Shown here: positions 8,494 through 18,051 of the stretch, piece after piece
How the letters are laid out: each line of letters opens with the position of its first letter
How positions within the stretch are numbered: position 1 is the first letter of the stretch
Source of the DNA: Clostridia bacterium
GTDB lineage: Bacteria; Bacillota; Clostridia; UBA1381; UBA9506
Direction of reading: 5' to 3'
Length of the DNA stretch: 64,000 nt
NCBI GenBank assembly: GCA_017416855.1
Contig: JAFQAZ010000011.1
Span: 186,001-250,000 of the forward strand
Position numbers and translations under genes: made by a program
Notes under the pieces: generated by a model
The model's database searches: none
What the model was told of the DNA's origin: nothing
What the model saw: only the letters and a program-made list of their open reading frames with translations

Positions 8494-9765
8494 TTAAGAT
8501 ACCGATTCTGCCAAAGCAGGTTGTTCAGCTTTTTTCTGTTTATAACTCAATTCAGGCTTTGCCTTCTGCAGCACACAATCCTCGGTGATGACACACTTGG
8601 TTACGTTTTCTTCTGAAGGTAAAGCATACATAATATCAAGTAATGTTTCTTCCATAATAGAACGCAGGCCGCGGGCACCTGTTTTTCTTTCCAACGCCTT
8701 TTGTGCCACAGCACGAATGGCTTCTGGCTTTATTTCAAGCTTTACGCCATCTAATTCAAACAGCTTTTTATACTGCTTTAACAATGCATTTTTCGGTTCA
8801 CAAATAATGTTTACCAAAGCTTCCTGATCTAATAAATCCAATGTGGTAATCACGGGCAAACGACCAACAAGTTCAGGTATCAAACCAAATTTCAATAAAT
8901 CCTGCGGTTCTAACAGAGATAAATACTTTCCAATGTCCATACTATTTTTTGAAAGCACTTCACCACCAAAGCCAAGGCTTTTGGTGCCGGTTCTGCGCTC
9001 GATGATTTTCTCAATGCCTTCAAAGGCACCGCCGCAGATAAACAGAATGTTGGTTGTATCGATCTGCAAAAATTCCTGATGGGGATGTTTTCTACCACCA
9101 GTTGGCGGAACAGACGCAACCGTACCTTCCAGAATTTTAAGCAACGCCTGCTGAACACCCTCGCCGCTGACATCACGGGTGATGGAGGTGTTTTCTGACT
9201 TGCGGGTAATTTTATCAATTTCATCAATATAAATAATACCGCGCTGTGCCTCTTCAATGGAACCATCGGCAGCCTGAATCAGCTTTAAGAGAATGTTTTC
9301 AACATCTTCACCAACATAACCGGCTTCTGTCAGCGTGGTAGCATCTGCAATCGCAAAGGGAACATTCAAAATTTTCGCCAGTGTTTGTGCCAATAGGGTT
9401 TTGCCGGAACCGGTGGGTCCCAGAAGCAAAATATTGGATTTCTGAATATCCACATCGCCGGCCTGTTCTTTATTTTCAATACGTTTATAATGGTTATAAA
9501 CGGCAACAGCCAATGCTTTTTTGGCATTTTCCTGACCGATAACATACTGGTCAAGCTGTTCTTTAATGTCCTTCGGTTTCGGGAGCCCTGAAATATTAAC
9601 ATCTAAATCTGCAAATTCGAAATGATTGCCTAAATAGCGGTTGCACATAGCAATACATTCGTTACAGATATTTGCATTAGGCCCCTTAAACAGCTTCAGA
9701 ACCTGGCTTTCATGCAAGCCACAGAAATGACAATGTGACTCGGTCTTACTGCCTTTGTTTGCCAA
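8494..9765 (-). CDS. clpX: ATP-dependent Clp protease ATP-binding subunit ClpX
   Basis: AAA+ unfoldase that feeds substrates to ClpP. The N-terminal zinc-binding domain has CxxC pairs (CHFCG and CNECIAMC). Walker A is GPTGSGKT, Walker B is [10 protein letters not shown], and the ClpP-contacting loop and sensor II are in the usual places. The start is a TTG at 9765 (MANKGSKTE in the protein), six bases after GAGAGGTG. The ATG at 9783 lacks a ribosome binding site and lies within the SD region. Length is 423 aa, normal. It lies downstream of clpP with a hairpin in the 84-base gap. Confidence 0.95.
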   Translation of the reverse strand: MANKGSKTESHCHFCGLHESQVLKLFKGPNANICNECIAMCNRYLGNHFEFADLDVNISGLPKPKDIKEQLDQYVIGQENAKKALAVAVYNHYKRIENKEQAGDVDIQKSNILLLGPTGSGKTLLAQTLAKILNVPFAIADATTLTEAGYVGEDVENILLKLIQAADGSIEEAQRGIIYIDEIDKITRKSENTSITRDVSGEGVQQALLKILEGTVASVPPTGGRKHPHQEFLQIDTTNILFICGGAFEGIEKIIERRTGTKSLGFGGEVLSKNSMDIGKYLSLLEPQDLLKFGLIPELVGRLPVITTLDLLDQEALVNIICEPKNALLKQYKKLFELDGVKLEIKPEAIRAVAQKALERKTGARGLRSIMEETLLDIMYALPSEENVTKCVITEDCVLQKAKPELSYKQKKAEQPALAESVS

Positions 9766-9801
9766 AATACGCACCTCTCTCATAATTTTTTCGATACTTA
9801 G

Positions 9802-9839
9802 GCATAAACCCATACGACAAATACCGTATGGGTTTATGC
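9802..9839 (-). other. 15-bp inverted repeat between clpP and clpX
   Basis: GCATAAACCCATACG (9802-9816) and its exact complement (9825-9839) with an eight-base loop. There is no adjacent T-run in the minus direction, so it is more likely an attenuating or processing hairpin between clpP and clpX than a full terminator. Confidence 0.7.
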
Positions 9840-9849
9840 ATATCTTTAT

Positions 9850-10431
9850 TTATCTGGATGTAATCACCTTATCAATTAAACCATATTCCATAGCTTCCTG
9901 AGCAGTCATAAAATTATCACGTTCTGTATCATTTACAATCACGTCATAAGGCTTGCCTGTTCTTTCGCTTAAAATGGTATTTAAGGTTTCCTTGATTTTG
10001 ATAATGCGGTCAGCGTGAATTTTAATATCGGTAGCCTGACCTTGCATACCGCCCAAAGGCTGATGAATCATAATTTCACTATGCGGAAGTGCAAAGCGTT
10101 TACCGGGTGTGCCTGCCGCAAGTAAAAATGCACCCATGCTGGCAGCCATACCAACACAAATGGTTGACACATCGCACTTTATGTATTGCATTGTGTCATA
10201 AATTGCCATACCGCTGGTAATAGAACCGCCGGGACTATTAATGTAGAACTGAATATCCTTATCCGGATCTTCGCCCTCTAAGAAGAGCATCTGCGCTACA
10301 ATTAAGCTTGCAGTCACATCATTCACTTCTTCAGATAAGAAAATAATTCTGTCTTTTAAAAGCCTTGAAAAAATATCGTAAGAACGTTCACCACGATTGG
10401 TCTGTTCAACGACAACAGGTACTAAACTCAT
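9850..10431 (-). CDS. clpP: ATP-dependent Clp protease proteolytic subunit
   Basis: Serine peptidase forming the 14-mer barrel of ClpXP. At 193 aa it has the catalytic Ser in GMAASMGAF, the His in [12 protein letters not shown] and the Asp of the C-terminal segment. It opens with the common [35 protein letters not shown] precedes the start and lies in the last codons of tig, only two bases away, so tig and clpP are probably one transcript. No CtsR or CIRCE operator was seen. Confidence 0.96.
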   Translation of the reverse strand: MSLVPVVVEQTNRGERSYDIFSRLLKDRIIFLSEEVNDVTASLIVAQMLFLEGEDPDKDIQFYINSPGGSITSGMAIYDTMQYIKCDVSTICVGMAASMGAFLLAAGTPGKRFALPHSEIMIHQPLGGMQGQATDIKIHADRIIKIKETLNTILSERTGKPYDVIVNDTERDNFMTAQEAMEYGLIDKVITSR

Positions 10432-10433
10432 TT

Positions 10434-11960
10434 TTATTCCTCCGCTTTTTCCTTCTTTTCGGCTTTTTTGGTTGTTGTTGTCTTTTTAGTAGTTGTTTTT
10501 GCAGGAGCTTTCTTGGTTGTTTCTTTTTCAGCAGCTGCCTTGGTTGTGGTCTTCTTTGTTGTAGAAGATTTAGTTGTAGTAGACTTAGAAGCAGCAGACT
10601 TTGTAGTCTTAGTTTCCTTCTTTACTTCAGTCTTTGTTTCAGCGGTCTTTGCTGCTGTTTTGGTTGCACGGGGCTTAGACCATTTTGCATTTTCAACAAG
10701 CAGAGCAACAGCCTTTTCCATCTTCATATCTTCCTTCAGATTTTCAGCCTCATTTTCGCCAATGTTCGCCTTCAGCTTGTCAGCTTCCATATGGTACATT
10801 TCAGCCATTTCCTTCAGCTTTTCATCCAGCATTTCGTCTGTGATTTCAAAAGCTTCTTTCTTAACAATTGCTTCTAAAATCAGGTTAGCTTTCACCTGTT
10901 TTTCAGCGTTAGGACGCATCATAACCTTAAACTGTTCTAAGTTGCTGCCCATATAAGACAGATACTGTTCAAAGGAAAGACCCTGCTGAGCCATACGCAT
11001 ATTGTTTTCGCGAATGATGTTTTCAATACGGGTATCAATCATGCAATCAGGAACATCGATTTCTGTGCTGTCAACCATTTTATCAACGACAGCATTTTCT
11101 TTTTCCTGCTGTGTGGTTTTTGCTGCCTGCTCTTCTAATTTTGCCCGGATATCTGCTTTTAATGCATCTAAAGTATCAAATTCGCTCACGTCTTTAGCAA
11201 ATTCATCATCTAAAGCGGGCATCTCTTTATATTGTATGCCGTTAACCTTCACTTTGAACACAGCCTGCTTGCCCTTTAAATCTTCAGCATGATATTCTTC
11301 GGGGAAAGTAACATTAACATCAAATTCTTCACCGATAGCTTTGCCAACAATCTGTTCTTCAAAGCCGGGAATGAACTGACCGCTGCCGATGGTTAAATCA
11401 TAGTTATCTCCCTTACCGCCAGGGAATGCAACATCATCAACAAAACCTTCAAAGTTAATGTTAGCAATGTCGCCTTCTTTAACAGCACGGTCCTCGATGG
11501 TTACCAAGCGTGCATTACGTTCCTGCATCTGAGCAATTTCACGATCAACATCAGCGTCTTCAACAGTATGTACAATTTCATCTACTTTAATACCTTTATA
11601 TTCGCCTAATTCGAATTCGGGTTTAACAGTTACGCTGATCGCCATAACCAAATCTTTGCCGGAACCAATTTCTTTAACATCCAGCTTTGGAACATCAACA
11701 GGAGACAACTCCAGTTCTTTGATTGCTGCTTCATATTCAGCAGGAAATACAAAATCTATTGCATCATCGTAAAATACAGCTTCGCCATAAGTCTTTTCGA
11801 TTAACTTTCTGGGTGCTTTACCCTTTCTGAAACCGGGCAGAGTGATATTCTTGATATTCTTTTTGAAAGACTTATCAAGGGCTTCACCAAAGGCAGCCGC
11901 GGAAACAGTCATGGTAAATTCTACGGTGTTCTTCTCTCTTTTGTCTAATACACTACTCAT
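10434..11960 (-). CDS. tig: Trigger factor with a long low-complexity C-terminal tail
   Basis: Ribosome-bound chaperone and peptidyl-prolyl isomerase. The N-terminal ribosome-binding signature is present ([17 protein letters not shown], about residues 42-58), followed by the FKBP-like PPIase domain (about residues 150-245) and the helical C-terminal arms. Typical trigger factors end near residue 430. Here residues 429-508 form an 80-residue tail made almost only of Lys, Thr, Ala, Ser and Glu. The tail is in frame and ends at the clpP ribosome binding site, so it is genuine sequence. Its repetitive AAA/ACT-type codons make a long artefactual open frame on the other strand. Confidence 0.95.
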   Translation of the reverse strand: MSSVLDKREKNTVEFTMTVSAAAFGEALDKSFKKNIKNITLPGFRKGKAPRKLIEKTYGEAVFYDDAIDFVFPAEYEAAIKELELSPVDVPKLDVKEIGSGKDLVMAISVTVKPEFELGEYKGIKVDEIVHTVEDADVDREIAQMQERNARLVTIEDRAVKEGDIANINFEGFVDDVAFPGGKGDNYDLTIGSGQFIPGFEEQIVGKAIGEEFDVNVTFPEEYHAEDLKGKQAVFKVKVNGIQYKEMPALDDEFAKDVSEFDTLDALKADIRAKLEEQAAKTTQQEKENAVVDKMVDSTEIDVPDCMIDTRIENIIRENNMRMAQQGLSFEQYLSYMGSNLEQFKVMMRPNAEKQVKANLILEAIVKKEAFEITDEMLDEKLKEMAEMYHMEADKLKANIGENEAENLKEDMKMEKAVALLVENAKWSKPRATKTAAKTAETKTEVKKETKTTKSAASKSTTTKSSTTKKTTTKAAAEKETTKKAPAKTTTKKTTTTKKAEKKEKAEE

Positions 11961-12039
11961 CTTTCTTTCGTCCTCCTACTATTGCTCTAAATAGTTCCAT
12001 TCGGAACCGGCATAAGGCATCTTCCTATACCAATAATAC

Positions 12040-12069
12040 ATTATAACATAAACAATATTACTTTTTCAA
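12040..12069 (-). promoter_or_regulatory. Sigma-A promoter for tig-clpP
   Basis: Minus-strand TTGAAA (12064-12069), an 18-base spacer and an extended -10, TGTTATAAT (hexamer at 12040-12045). Transcription would start near 12033, leaving a leader of about 70 bases. Confidence 0.8.
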
Positions 12070-12132
12070 GTGTAAAACCTAAATAAATTAATATTTTTTC
12101 TTGTATTTTCATTTGGTAATATTGTGTAAAGG

Positions 12133-12975
12133 TTACCATTTTCCGTCATCACCAAAGCCGAAGGAAAAAACTACTTCAAGTTCCGGGCTTTTTGCTATAT
12201 CGTGAGGTGTTACCATCCATCCACCATCCCCATCTATATCAATCCCGGCATACTGATAGGCCTGCCACACCAGATGAGCACAATGAGTATAATCCACCTT
12301 CTCCATATTGGTTTTGTCTTTTTTGAAAATTCCGGTCAGCAAATGATAAGGCACGCCCACAAGCTTTTTTCCGGCATAAGAAACAGCTTTTGAAACAGTT
12401 TCCTCATCAATATTTTTAGGTCTCAGAATTAACAACGTGGGATAATACCGCCAGGAATCAACATTCAATACATCAGAATCAGAGCCAATCATTAATGCTT
12501 CTGCGGTTTTTCCTTTTTTACCATCCAGCACCAAAGCACCGTGACCATGGCGATACAACAAGGTTTTGGTAGAACGGGTCAGTAAAATATCGCCTGCTTT
12601 CAGCGGCGGTAGTTCCAACCGTCTTTCAATGGTTTTATCCTCTGCTTCACGTAATTGCTCTGCTGTGGTGGTTGGAAAAAAAATAAACTCCTGGTCGAAT
12701 TTGATTTTCTGTAGGTTTTGCTGCTGAAAAATTTTAACTTTATCTTCAAAATCTGAAGACTCAAGTTTTATGTCCTCCACAGCCGGTTGGCCAAGGCCTG
12801 TCTGCTGGAAAATCAACTGATAATCTTCTTCATAAAGAGTCTCTTTTTTTAAAATCTCAGTTAAATCAATATACTCAACTGAAAGCTGCTCAACAGACGT
12901 GAAATAATCCACAGACACAAACAGTACCAAAAACAGGATAATCATTATAAACCCAATTACGATCTTTTTTCTCAT
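12133..12975 (-). CDS. Membrane-anchored cysteine hydrolase, YiiX/C92 (permuted NlpC/P60)-like
   Basis: The 280-aa protein has one N-terminal membrane segment (about residues 5-22) with an extracytoplasmic remainder. From about residue 135 it reads LKAGDILLTRSTKTLLYRHGHGALVLDG and later THCAHLVWQAYQYAGI. The 'GDILL...HG' and 'C..LVWQAY' pattern is that of permuted papain-like hydrolases (peptidase family C92), with a probable catalytic Cys in THCAHLV and His in RHGHGAL. Substrate unknown; a cell-wall peptide or acyl target is possible. The start at 12975 follows CAGGAG; an upstream reading from 13011 lacks a site. Confidence 0.65.
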   Translation of the reverse strand: MRKKIVIGFIMIILFLVLFVSVDYFTSVEQLSVEYIDLTEILKKETLYEEDYQLIFQQTGLGQPAVEDIKLESSDFEDKVKIFQQQNLQKIKFDQEFIFFPTTTAEQLREAEDKTIERRLELPPLKAGDILLTRSTKTLLYRHGHGALVLDGKKGKTAEALMIGSDSDVLNVDSWRYYPTLLILRPKNIDEETVSKAVSYAGKKLVGVPYHLLTGIFKKDKTNMEKVDYTHCAHLVWQAYQYAGIDIDGDGGWMVTPHDIAKSPELEVVFSFGFGDDGKW

Positions 12976-13101
12976 AAAATCGCTCCTGTTATCAAAGAAT
13001 TGTATTTGCATTTATATTGTACTAAAAACAACATAAAAAGACAAGTAAAAAGAATAAATTCAAGAAAAATTCACACAATATTATCAAAAGGAGGATGTTG
13101 T

Positions 13102-13242
13102 ATGAAAATTAAATCTGTTCGCTTATTTGCATTATGTATGATTGTTGCTCTTTTATGCATTGGTGCTGTTTTTCAATATACAGATGCAGACAAAACACCC
13201 CGGTATAATGCCATTTTGGTTGATTTACAAATTAATCATTAA
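13102..13242 (+). CDS. Small membrane or secreted protein upstream of spoVAC
   Basis: A 46-codon ORF starting seven bases after a strong AAAAGGAGGA site. The opening MKIKSVRLFALCMIVALLC is a signal peptide or single membrane helix, followed by about 25 polar residues (DADKTPRYNAILVDLQINH). It ends 24 bases before spoVAC, so the two are probably co-transcribed and it may be expressed in the forespore. I do not recognise the family. Confidence 0.6.
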   Translation: MKIKSVRLFALCMIVALLCIGAVFQYTDADKTPRYNAILVDLQINH

Positions 13243-13266
13243 CCTTTTTGAAGAAAGGATATTACT

Positions 13267-13713
13267 ATGAAAAATATGAGCAAAAAGGAATATCAGCAAT
13301 ATATAAATAAAAAAACACCTAACTCCACTTTGGGAAAAGATTTGTTTTTTGCATTCTTAATCGGTGGACTGATCTGCATAATCGGCCAATTGGTGACAAA
13401 CGGCTTAAAAACGTTGGGTGTCAGCGAAGAAAACACACCGGCTTTCACATCTGTCATCATGATATTTTTAGGAGCGTTGCTCACCGGACTCGGTCTTTAT
13501 GACCGCATTGCAAAAGTCGCAGGAGCCGGTACGATTGTGCCCATTACCGGCTTTGCTAACTCTGTGGTATCACCTGCTATGGAGTTTAAAAGTGAAGGTC
13601 TCGTGCTGGGACTGGCTGCCAAAATTTTTATTATTGCCGGTCCTGTGATTGTATACGGAATCATGTCCTCTGTGATTGTGGGCATTATATATTATGTTAT
13701 GTCGATTCTATAA
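13267..13713 (+). CDS. spoVAC: Stage V sporulation protein AC
   Basis: Integral membrane protein of the spore inner membrane; SpoVAC is thought to form part of the channel for dipicolinic acid uptake and release. At 148 aa it has all the family landmarks: an N-terminal KKEYQQYINKKTP, AFLIGGLICIIGQ, TGLGLYDRIAKVAGAGTIVP, and ITGFANSVVSPAMEFKSEG, with about four membrane segments. AGAAAGGATA precedes the start. The usual partners spoVAD and spoVAE are not next to it. It is instead flanked by a small ORF and a spore-associated ATPase. Confidence 0.93.
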   Translation: MKNMSKKEYQQYINKKTPNSTLGKDLFFAFLIGGLICIIGQLVTNGLKTLGVSEENTPAFTSVIMIFLGALLTGLGLYDRIAKVAGAGTIVPITGFANSVVSPAMEFKSEGLVLGLAAKIFIIAGPVIVYGIMSSVIVGIIYYVMSIL

Positions 13714-13770
13714 CCGTCATATTTCATCATAAATACTGCATAAAATGGTTCTGAAAGGGGCTGACTGATT

Positions 13771-14772
13771 ATGGAATTACACTATTTTTTAACCACCAAC
13801 GGCTCACAGGGCCATTATAGCTTTTTGAAAAAGGAGACAGAATCGCTTCGTAATAATGTCCGACTGGACGGCTATCCTCGTTCAGTGGCATCTGCCCTCA
13901 TTCGTGAATGCTATGCCATTGCCAAACAAAGTAAAATGAGTATGCACGTCATCCACAACTGCCTGGATAACAGCACCGAAGCTATTCTATTCCCAGATTT
14001 AAGTGCATCGCTTATCAATGTGCCGGTCTATGAGCAAAGATTTGATGTTGCATCTCTGTTCCACAATGAACAGCTTAAAAAATACGAGCATCATATCAAT
14101 AATGCATTCCGCCATTTTTCAGATGGCAAAGTGATTCATGATGAATGGGAGAAAATCTATATCAGTTCATTGGATTTTCAAAAACTGAATGCTTTTGGCG
14201 AAAGCTTTGCTTCGGACGTATTACCGCAGCAAAAAAGCAAACATCCGGGAACCCTGACAGACCGTTTTTTCGGTTCTGCAACCATTAACGGCTCCCTGGA
14301 TTACATTGAGTGTTTAACGGAAAACACAAAGCGGTATTTAATCAAAGGCAGACCCGGAACCGGAAAATCGACCTTTATGAAATCTATTGCACAAAAAGCT
14401 TTTGATCTTGGTTATCACATTGAGCGATATCATTGCTCGTTTGACCCTAACAGTCTTGATATGATTGTTATCCGCGAGCTTTCCATCAGCATATTTGATG
14501 CTACTGCTCCCCATGAGTATTTTCCAACAAAATCGGATGATGAAATACTGGATTTATATGCGCTCTCTACTGTAAGAGATGTTGATTCGGATTATAAAAA
14601 CGAACTAAGTGAATATGCAAGCAAATACAAGCAGTCCATTGGTAATGCAATCAAATCCATTATTGCCGCAAATGATGCTTGTACAATCGCAGAAGACGAC
14701 TACCGCAGGCAGATTGATGACAATCGGCTGATGGATGTAAGAAAAATGATTATTGAAAAAATTTTTCCATAA
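13771..14772 (+). CDS. P-loop ATPase of the PRK06851 type
   Basis: A 333-aa protein with Walker A GRPGTGKST at about residue 192, preceded by the segment DRFFGSATINGSLDYIECL. This matches a conserved ATPase/nucleotide-kinase-like family that I associate with endospore formers; its function is undefined. The N-terminal half looks like a degenerate copy of the same fold, as in the family's two-lobed architecture, but without a P-loop. It follows spoVAC by 57 bases with AAAGGGG upstream and ends at a strong bidirectional terminator, so a shared transcript with spoVAC is likely. Confidence 0.75.
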   Translation: MELHYFLTTNGSQGHYSFLKKETESLRNNVRLDGYPRSVASALIRECYAIAKQSKMSMHVIHNCLDNSTEAILFPDLSASLINVPVYEQRFDVASLFHNEQLKKYEHHINNAFRHFSDGKVIHDEWEKIYISSLDFQKLNAFGESFASDVLPQQKSKHPGTLTDRFFGSATINGSLDYIECLTENTKRYLIKGRPGTGKSTFMKSIAQKAFDLGYHIERYHCSFDPNSLDMIVIRELSISIFDATAPHEYFPTKSDDEILDLYALSTVRDVDSDYKNELSEYASKYKQSIGNAIKSIIAANDACTIAEDDYRRQIDDNRLMDVRKMIIEKIFP

Positions 14773-14817
14773 AAAAGAGGCTGAGGCAAACCATTCTGTT
14801 TTGCCTCAGCCTCTTTT
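14773..14817. terminator. Bidirectional intrinsic terminator
   Basis: An 18-bp stem AAAAGAGGCTGAGGCAAA / TTTGCCTCAGCCTCTTTT with a nine-base loop. Runs of A and T on both sides let it serve the plus-strand ATPase gene and the minus-strand exonuclease gene, which converge here. Confidence 0.92.
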
Positions 14818-14819
14818 AA

Positions 14820-15671
14820 CTACTCTGTTATGTTTTTAATATCTTTTACCTTATCAACAAAACGTAACCTGCGCTTGTAGTGAATCTGACCACCTTTACT
14901 GCGGAATGTTTCCACAGTTGCAAACAGCTTTCGTTTACAGGGTTTGCATTGCATAAATGCAAAGAAATTACCTGCGCCGGAATGCTGAAACCAGCCGCTT
15001 TTATTCTTCAGAATTCGACCGCAATCGGGGCATTTCAATGCAAAGGCTTCAGCTGACGGTTTCTTTTCTTTAACTTCAGCGGTTTTTTTCGGAACAGAAG
15101 CATCACGCACAGTCGCCGGGAAGGTTTTCTTGTCAAATACCTCTGCAAACACCTTGCCTGAAATTTCAGCATCCACATGAGCGTCATGCAGAGTTTCTTC
15201 ATCGTAGGAAATGTGGCATAAATCTGCTGCTGTTTTCAACCCCATTTGTTGCTTTTCGCCATTCTGTAACCGTTCTGCCGCATAACGCTGTAAATCAGAA
15301 AAACGGTACATAAAGTTCAGCTTGGTTTTTTTATCATAATACTGGGCATTTACGCGCAAAATCTGAATATCCTGAGGACCCCAGGATAGCAGAACGCTAT
15401 CGTGACCGATAAAGGTTTTAAATTCACGAAAGGCTTCTGTAAAAGGAATGCCAAAACGAAGCAGATGCTCTTTGGTAATACCGGTAATCTGTACAACCTT
15501 CTTATCCACGCCGTCATATACGTTTGGTTTTATATATCGGTTAAAGCTTGCCTTATATTTTAAATTTTTATCATATTTTACCGCGCCAATCTGAATAATT
15601 TCATCCGGGCAGCCCGGAATTACTTTCCGGACATTACGGGTCCATTCCAAATCAAAAATGATATAATCCAT
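14820..15671 (-). CDS. DEDDh 3'-5' exonuclease with C-terminal zinc ribbon (KapD-like)
   Basis: The N-terminal two thirds form a DnaQ/ERI-1-like exonuclease fold: FDLEWT (catalytic D7 and E9), GPQDIQIL, and the DEDDh-type HDAHVDAE at about residues 160-167. The C-terminus adds a CPDCGR ... CKPCKR zinc ribbon (about residues 214-246), not part of the minimal domain. The closest named relative I can suggest is Bacillus KapD, an inhibitor of the sporulation kinase pathway, but the domain alone does not prove that role. It is the last gene of the nrdR-ung group. Confidence 0.75.
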   Translation of the reverse strand: MDYIIFDLEWTRNVRKVIPGCPDEIIQIGAVKYDKNLKYKASFNRYIKPNVYDGVDKKVVQITGITKEHLLRFGIPFTEAFREFKTFIGHDSVLLSWGPQDIQILRVNAQYYDKKTKLNFMYRFSDLQRYAAERLQNGEKQQMGLKTAADLCHISYDEETLHDAHVDAEISGKVFAEVFDKKTFPATVRDASVPKKTAEVKEKKPSAEAFALKCPDCGRILKNKSGWFQHSGAGNFFAFMQCKPCKRKLFATVETFRSKGGQIHYKRRLRFVDKVKDIKNITE

Positions 15672-15699
15672 ACGTTAACTGTACCTTTCCATTATCAAA

Positions 15700-16365
15700 T
15701 TACAATTGCCACCTGATGGGTTCTTTGTTTAACCGTTCCAGAATGGTATTCACTTTGCTGAAGTGACGGCAACCAAAAAAACCGCGACTGGCCGACAAAG
15801 GGCTGGGATGATGGGCAGATAACACAAAATGTTGTGAGCCGGTAATAAGTGGCAGTTTTTCCTTGGCATTTGCGCCCCATAAAAGAAAAATCACGGGGTC
15901 TTCTCTTTCGTTAAGAGCCGAAATGATGGCATCTGTAAAAATTGTCCAGCCAAGCTTTTTGTGTGAGTTGGCTTCGCCTGCACGAACAGTCAGTACTGTG
16001 TTTAACAAAAGAACACCCTGCTCTGCCCAGGAGGTTAAGCAACCGTTTGGCGGCGGCATCATGCCGATATCAGCAGAAAGCTCCTTGAACATATTCTGAA
16101 GTGAAGGTGGCACAGGAACACCGGGTTGTACTGAAAAAGCAAGACCATGAGCTTGTCCCTCACCGTGATATGGATCCTGCCCCAGCAACAATACCTTCAC
16201 TTTGCTGTAAGGTGTATAGCGTAAGGCGTTAAAAATATTTTCCTTTGCAGGATACACGATTCCTGTCTGATAGGCTTCTTCAACCTGTTCCCACAACCGC
16301 TTAAAATAAGGCTTTTGAAACTCAGGTGCCAACACCTTATCCCATTCCTGATTAATTTCAAACAT
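15700..16365 (-). CDS. ung: Uracil-DNA glycosylase
   Basis: Excises uracil from DNA. At 221 aa it is typical of family 1 and shows the water-activating motif GQDPYHGEGQAHGLAFSV and the minor-groove loop HPSPLSASRGFFG. The start has AGAGGTAA upstream and lies four bases after the nrdR stop, so co-transcription with nrdR is likely. Confidence 0.97.
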   Translation of the reverse strand: MFEINQEWDKVLAPEFQKPYFKRLWEQVEEAYQTGIVYPAKENIFNALRYTPYSKVKVLLLGQDPYHGEGQAHGLAFSVQPGVPVPPSLQNMFKELSADIGMMPPPNGCLTSWAEQGVLLLNTVLTVRAGEANSHKKLGWTIFTDAIISALNEREDPVIFLLWGANAKEKLPLITGSQHFVLSAHHPSPLSASRGFFGCRHFSKVNTILERLNKEPIRWQL

Positions 16366-16369
16366 ATAA

Positions 16370-16822
16370 TTACCTCTTTAACAGCTTATTCACTTCATCC
16401 ACAAAGGTATTCAGATCGCGGAATTCACGGTAAACAGATGCAAAACGAACATATGCAACTTCATCTAAATCCCGGAGTTTATCCATCACCATTTCACCCA
16501 GACGATCACTTTTGATTTCGCGTTCCATCAGGTTCTGAGCGGCGATTTCAATTTCATCCACTAATCGTTCCATATCACTCATGGCAACCGGACGCTTTTC
16601 ACAGGCACGCATAATGCCGTTCAGCAGCTTCTGACCGTCAAACATCTGACGGGAACCATCTTTTTTAATAACCATTAGAGGTATACTCTCTACCTTTTCG
16701 TATGTCGTGAAGCGCTTGCCGCACTGCAAGCATTCGCGACGGCGGCGGATGGCCTCATGTTCGTCGGTTGGACGAGAGTCAATTACTTTACTTTCGGCAT
16801 AGTCGCAATAGGGGCATTTCAT
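16370..16822 (-). CDS. nrdR: Transcriptional repressor NrdR
   Basis: Represses ribonucleotide reductase operons when dATP and ATP are bound. At 150 aa it has an N-terminal zinc ribbon (CPYCD ... [12 protein letters not shown]) followed by an ATP-cone domain ([20 protein letters not shown]). Length and opening (MKCPYC) are canonical. AAGGGAG precedes the start. No reductase genes or NrdR boxes are in the window, so its targets are elsewhere. Confidence 0.96.
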   Translation of the reverse strand: MKCPYCDYAESKVIDSRPTDEHEAIRRRRECLQCGKRFTTYEKVESIPLMVIKKDGSRQMFDGQKLLNGIMRACEKRPVAMSDMERLVDEIEIAAQNLMEREIKSDRLGEMVMDKLRDLDEVAYVRFASVYREFRDLNTFVDEVNKLLKR

Positions 16823-16857
16823 AGTTGGTTTCTCCCTTCAGTTTCTTATATAAGATT

Positions 16858-18051
16858 TTATGACTCAGCATAAAATTCATAAATATAATCTTTTCTCTTT
16901 CGCATTTCATCTTGTCTGTTTAAGTATTCCAGCACATCATTCACATTGAAGATACGCTCTAACCGACCGGGTCTGAGCAGTTTGGTAACAGCACCTACCC
17001 CAATACCCATAATCGGCATCAGTTCCTGCATCATACCGATGTTATACAAACAAGCTGTACCATCTAAACAAAAACCGGTATTCTCAAGATTTCCCAAAGT
17101 GTTTTTCTGACGGTACAGATAATAGCCTTCATAATTGTGCTCCTTCATAAAAGGGTAAGCAAAATTAAGCATTTTAGAAGCTTCAAGATGATTCTTTTCG
17201 TCAGGTGTAAAGGCCTCTTCCTTCAGCCGAGACGCTCGTTTGATGCTCATGGTGTGAATGGTAATATTCTCAGGCTGTAGTGATGCTACAGACTCAAGGG
17301 TATGAACAAAATCAGTAAGAGTTTCATCCGGCAGACCGGCAATAACATCCATATTCAGAATGGGAATACCTGCATCTTTAGCTAAAGAAACCGCTTTATA
17401 AATATCTTCCGTCGTATGCTTTCTTCCGATTTTAATAAGAGTCTTTTCGTGAATAGTCTGCGGATTAATGCTCACACGGGTTACACCGTGCTTTTTCATA
17501 ACAGAAAGCTTTTGTTCTGTTATGGTATCAGGCCGACCTGCTTCCAAAGTAAATTCCCATAAACCTTCTGTATCAAAGCTCTGCCTGAGCTTATATAACA
17601 GATTGTCCAGTTCGATAGCTAACAGAGTTGTCGGTGTTCCGCCACCTATATAGATGGAACGAACTGTAAAGCTTAAATCCTTTACAATCTTACTAACGGT
17701 ATCTATTTCTTTATAGATAGCAGCTAAATAAGGTTCTGCAAACTCCTTTAGCCTTTCTGCACTCATAGAAACAAAGGAACAGTAGGCGCATTTTGTCGGG
17801 CAAAATGGAATATCCAGATAAATGGCAACATCTTTGGGTGAAATTGCTTTTGTCAGTTCCAGTTCTTTGCGAGCGATGGCAATGGATAAAGCAATTTTAA
17901 TATCAGAAATTTCGAACTTTTCGCGAAGAAACCGATAAATTTCTCCTTCGTCGGCGCCGGCGCGGAGCATATCTGCCACTCTTTTTACCGGTCGCACACC
18001 ATAGAGAGTACCCCAGGGGTTAACAATATCGTTCCCATACATAAACCTCAT
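16858..18051 (-). CDS. hemZ: HemZ-like radical SAM enzyme (coproporphyrinogen III oxidase family)
   Basis: Probably an oxygen-independent coproporphyrinogen dehydrogenase or a relative of HemW. The radical SAM cluster is CPTKCAYC within AIYLDIPFCPTKCAYCSF, followed by YIGGGTPT, the HemN/HemZ glycine motif, and the C-terminal family segment ENTGFCLDGTACLYNIGMM. At about 397 aa it is shorter than Bacillus HemZ (about 500). The start at 18051 lies five bases after AAGGAG, inside the last codons of the MBL gene (32-base overlap). No other haem genes are nearby, so haem synthesis is not certain. Confidence 0.75.
   Translation of the reverse strand: MRFMYGNDIVNPWGTLYGVRPVKRVADMLRAGADEGEIYRFLREKFEISDIKIALSIAIARKELELTKAISPKDVAIYLDIPFCPTKCAYCSFVSMSAERLKEFAEPYLAAIYKEIDTVSKIVKDLSFTVRSIYIGGGTPTTLLAIELDNLLYKLRQSFDTEGLWEFTLEAGRPDTITEQKLSVMKKHGVTRVSINPQTIHEKTLIKIGRKHTTEDIYKAVSLAKDAGIPILNMDVIAGLPDETLTDFVHTLESVASLQPENITIHTMSIKRASRLKEEAFTPDEKNHLEASKMLNFAYPFMKEHNYEGYYLYRQKNTLGNLENTGFCLDGTACLYNIGMMQELMPIMGIGVGAVTKLLRPGRLERIFNVNDVLEYLNRQDEMRKRKDYIYEFYAES

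Noticed and set aside
8436-8520. Promoter between clpX and rimM
   Set aside because: A TTGGCA/TATAGG pair overlaps the clpX end and terminator. It would start transcription inside the terminator stem, so it is unlikely to serve rimM.
10468-10956. Long plus-strand open frames rich in Val and Phe opposite tig
   Set aside because: They are shadows of the low-complexity tail codons on the other strand and have no ribosome binding site or protein-like composition.
12976-13101. Forespore (sigma-G) promoter upstream of the small ORF and spoVAC
   Set aside because: GAATA and a CAATATTA-like sequence occur, but the spacing is about 19 bases and the -10 deviates.
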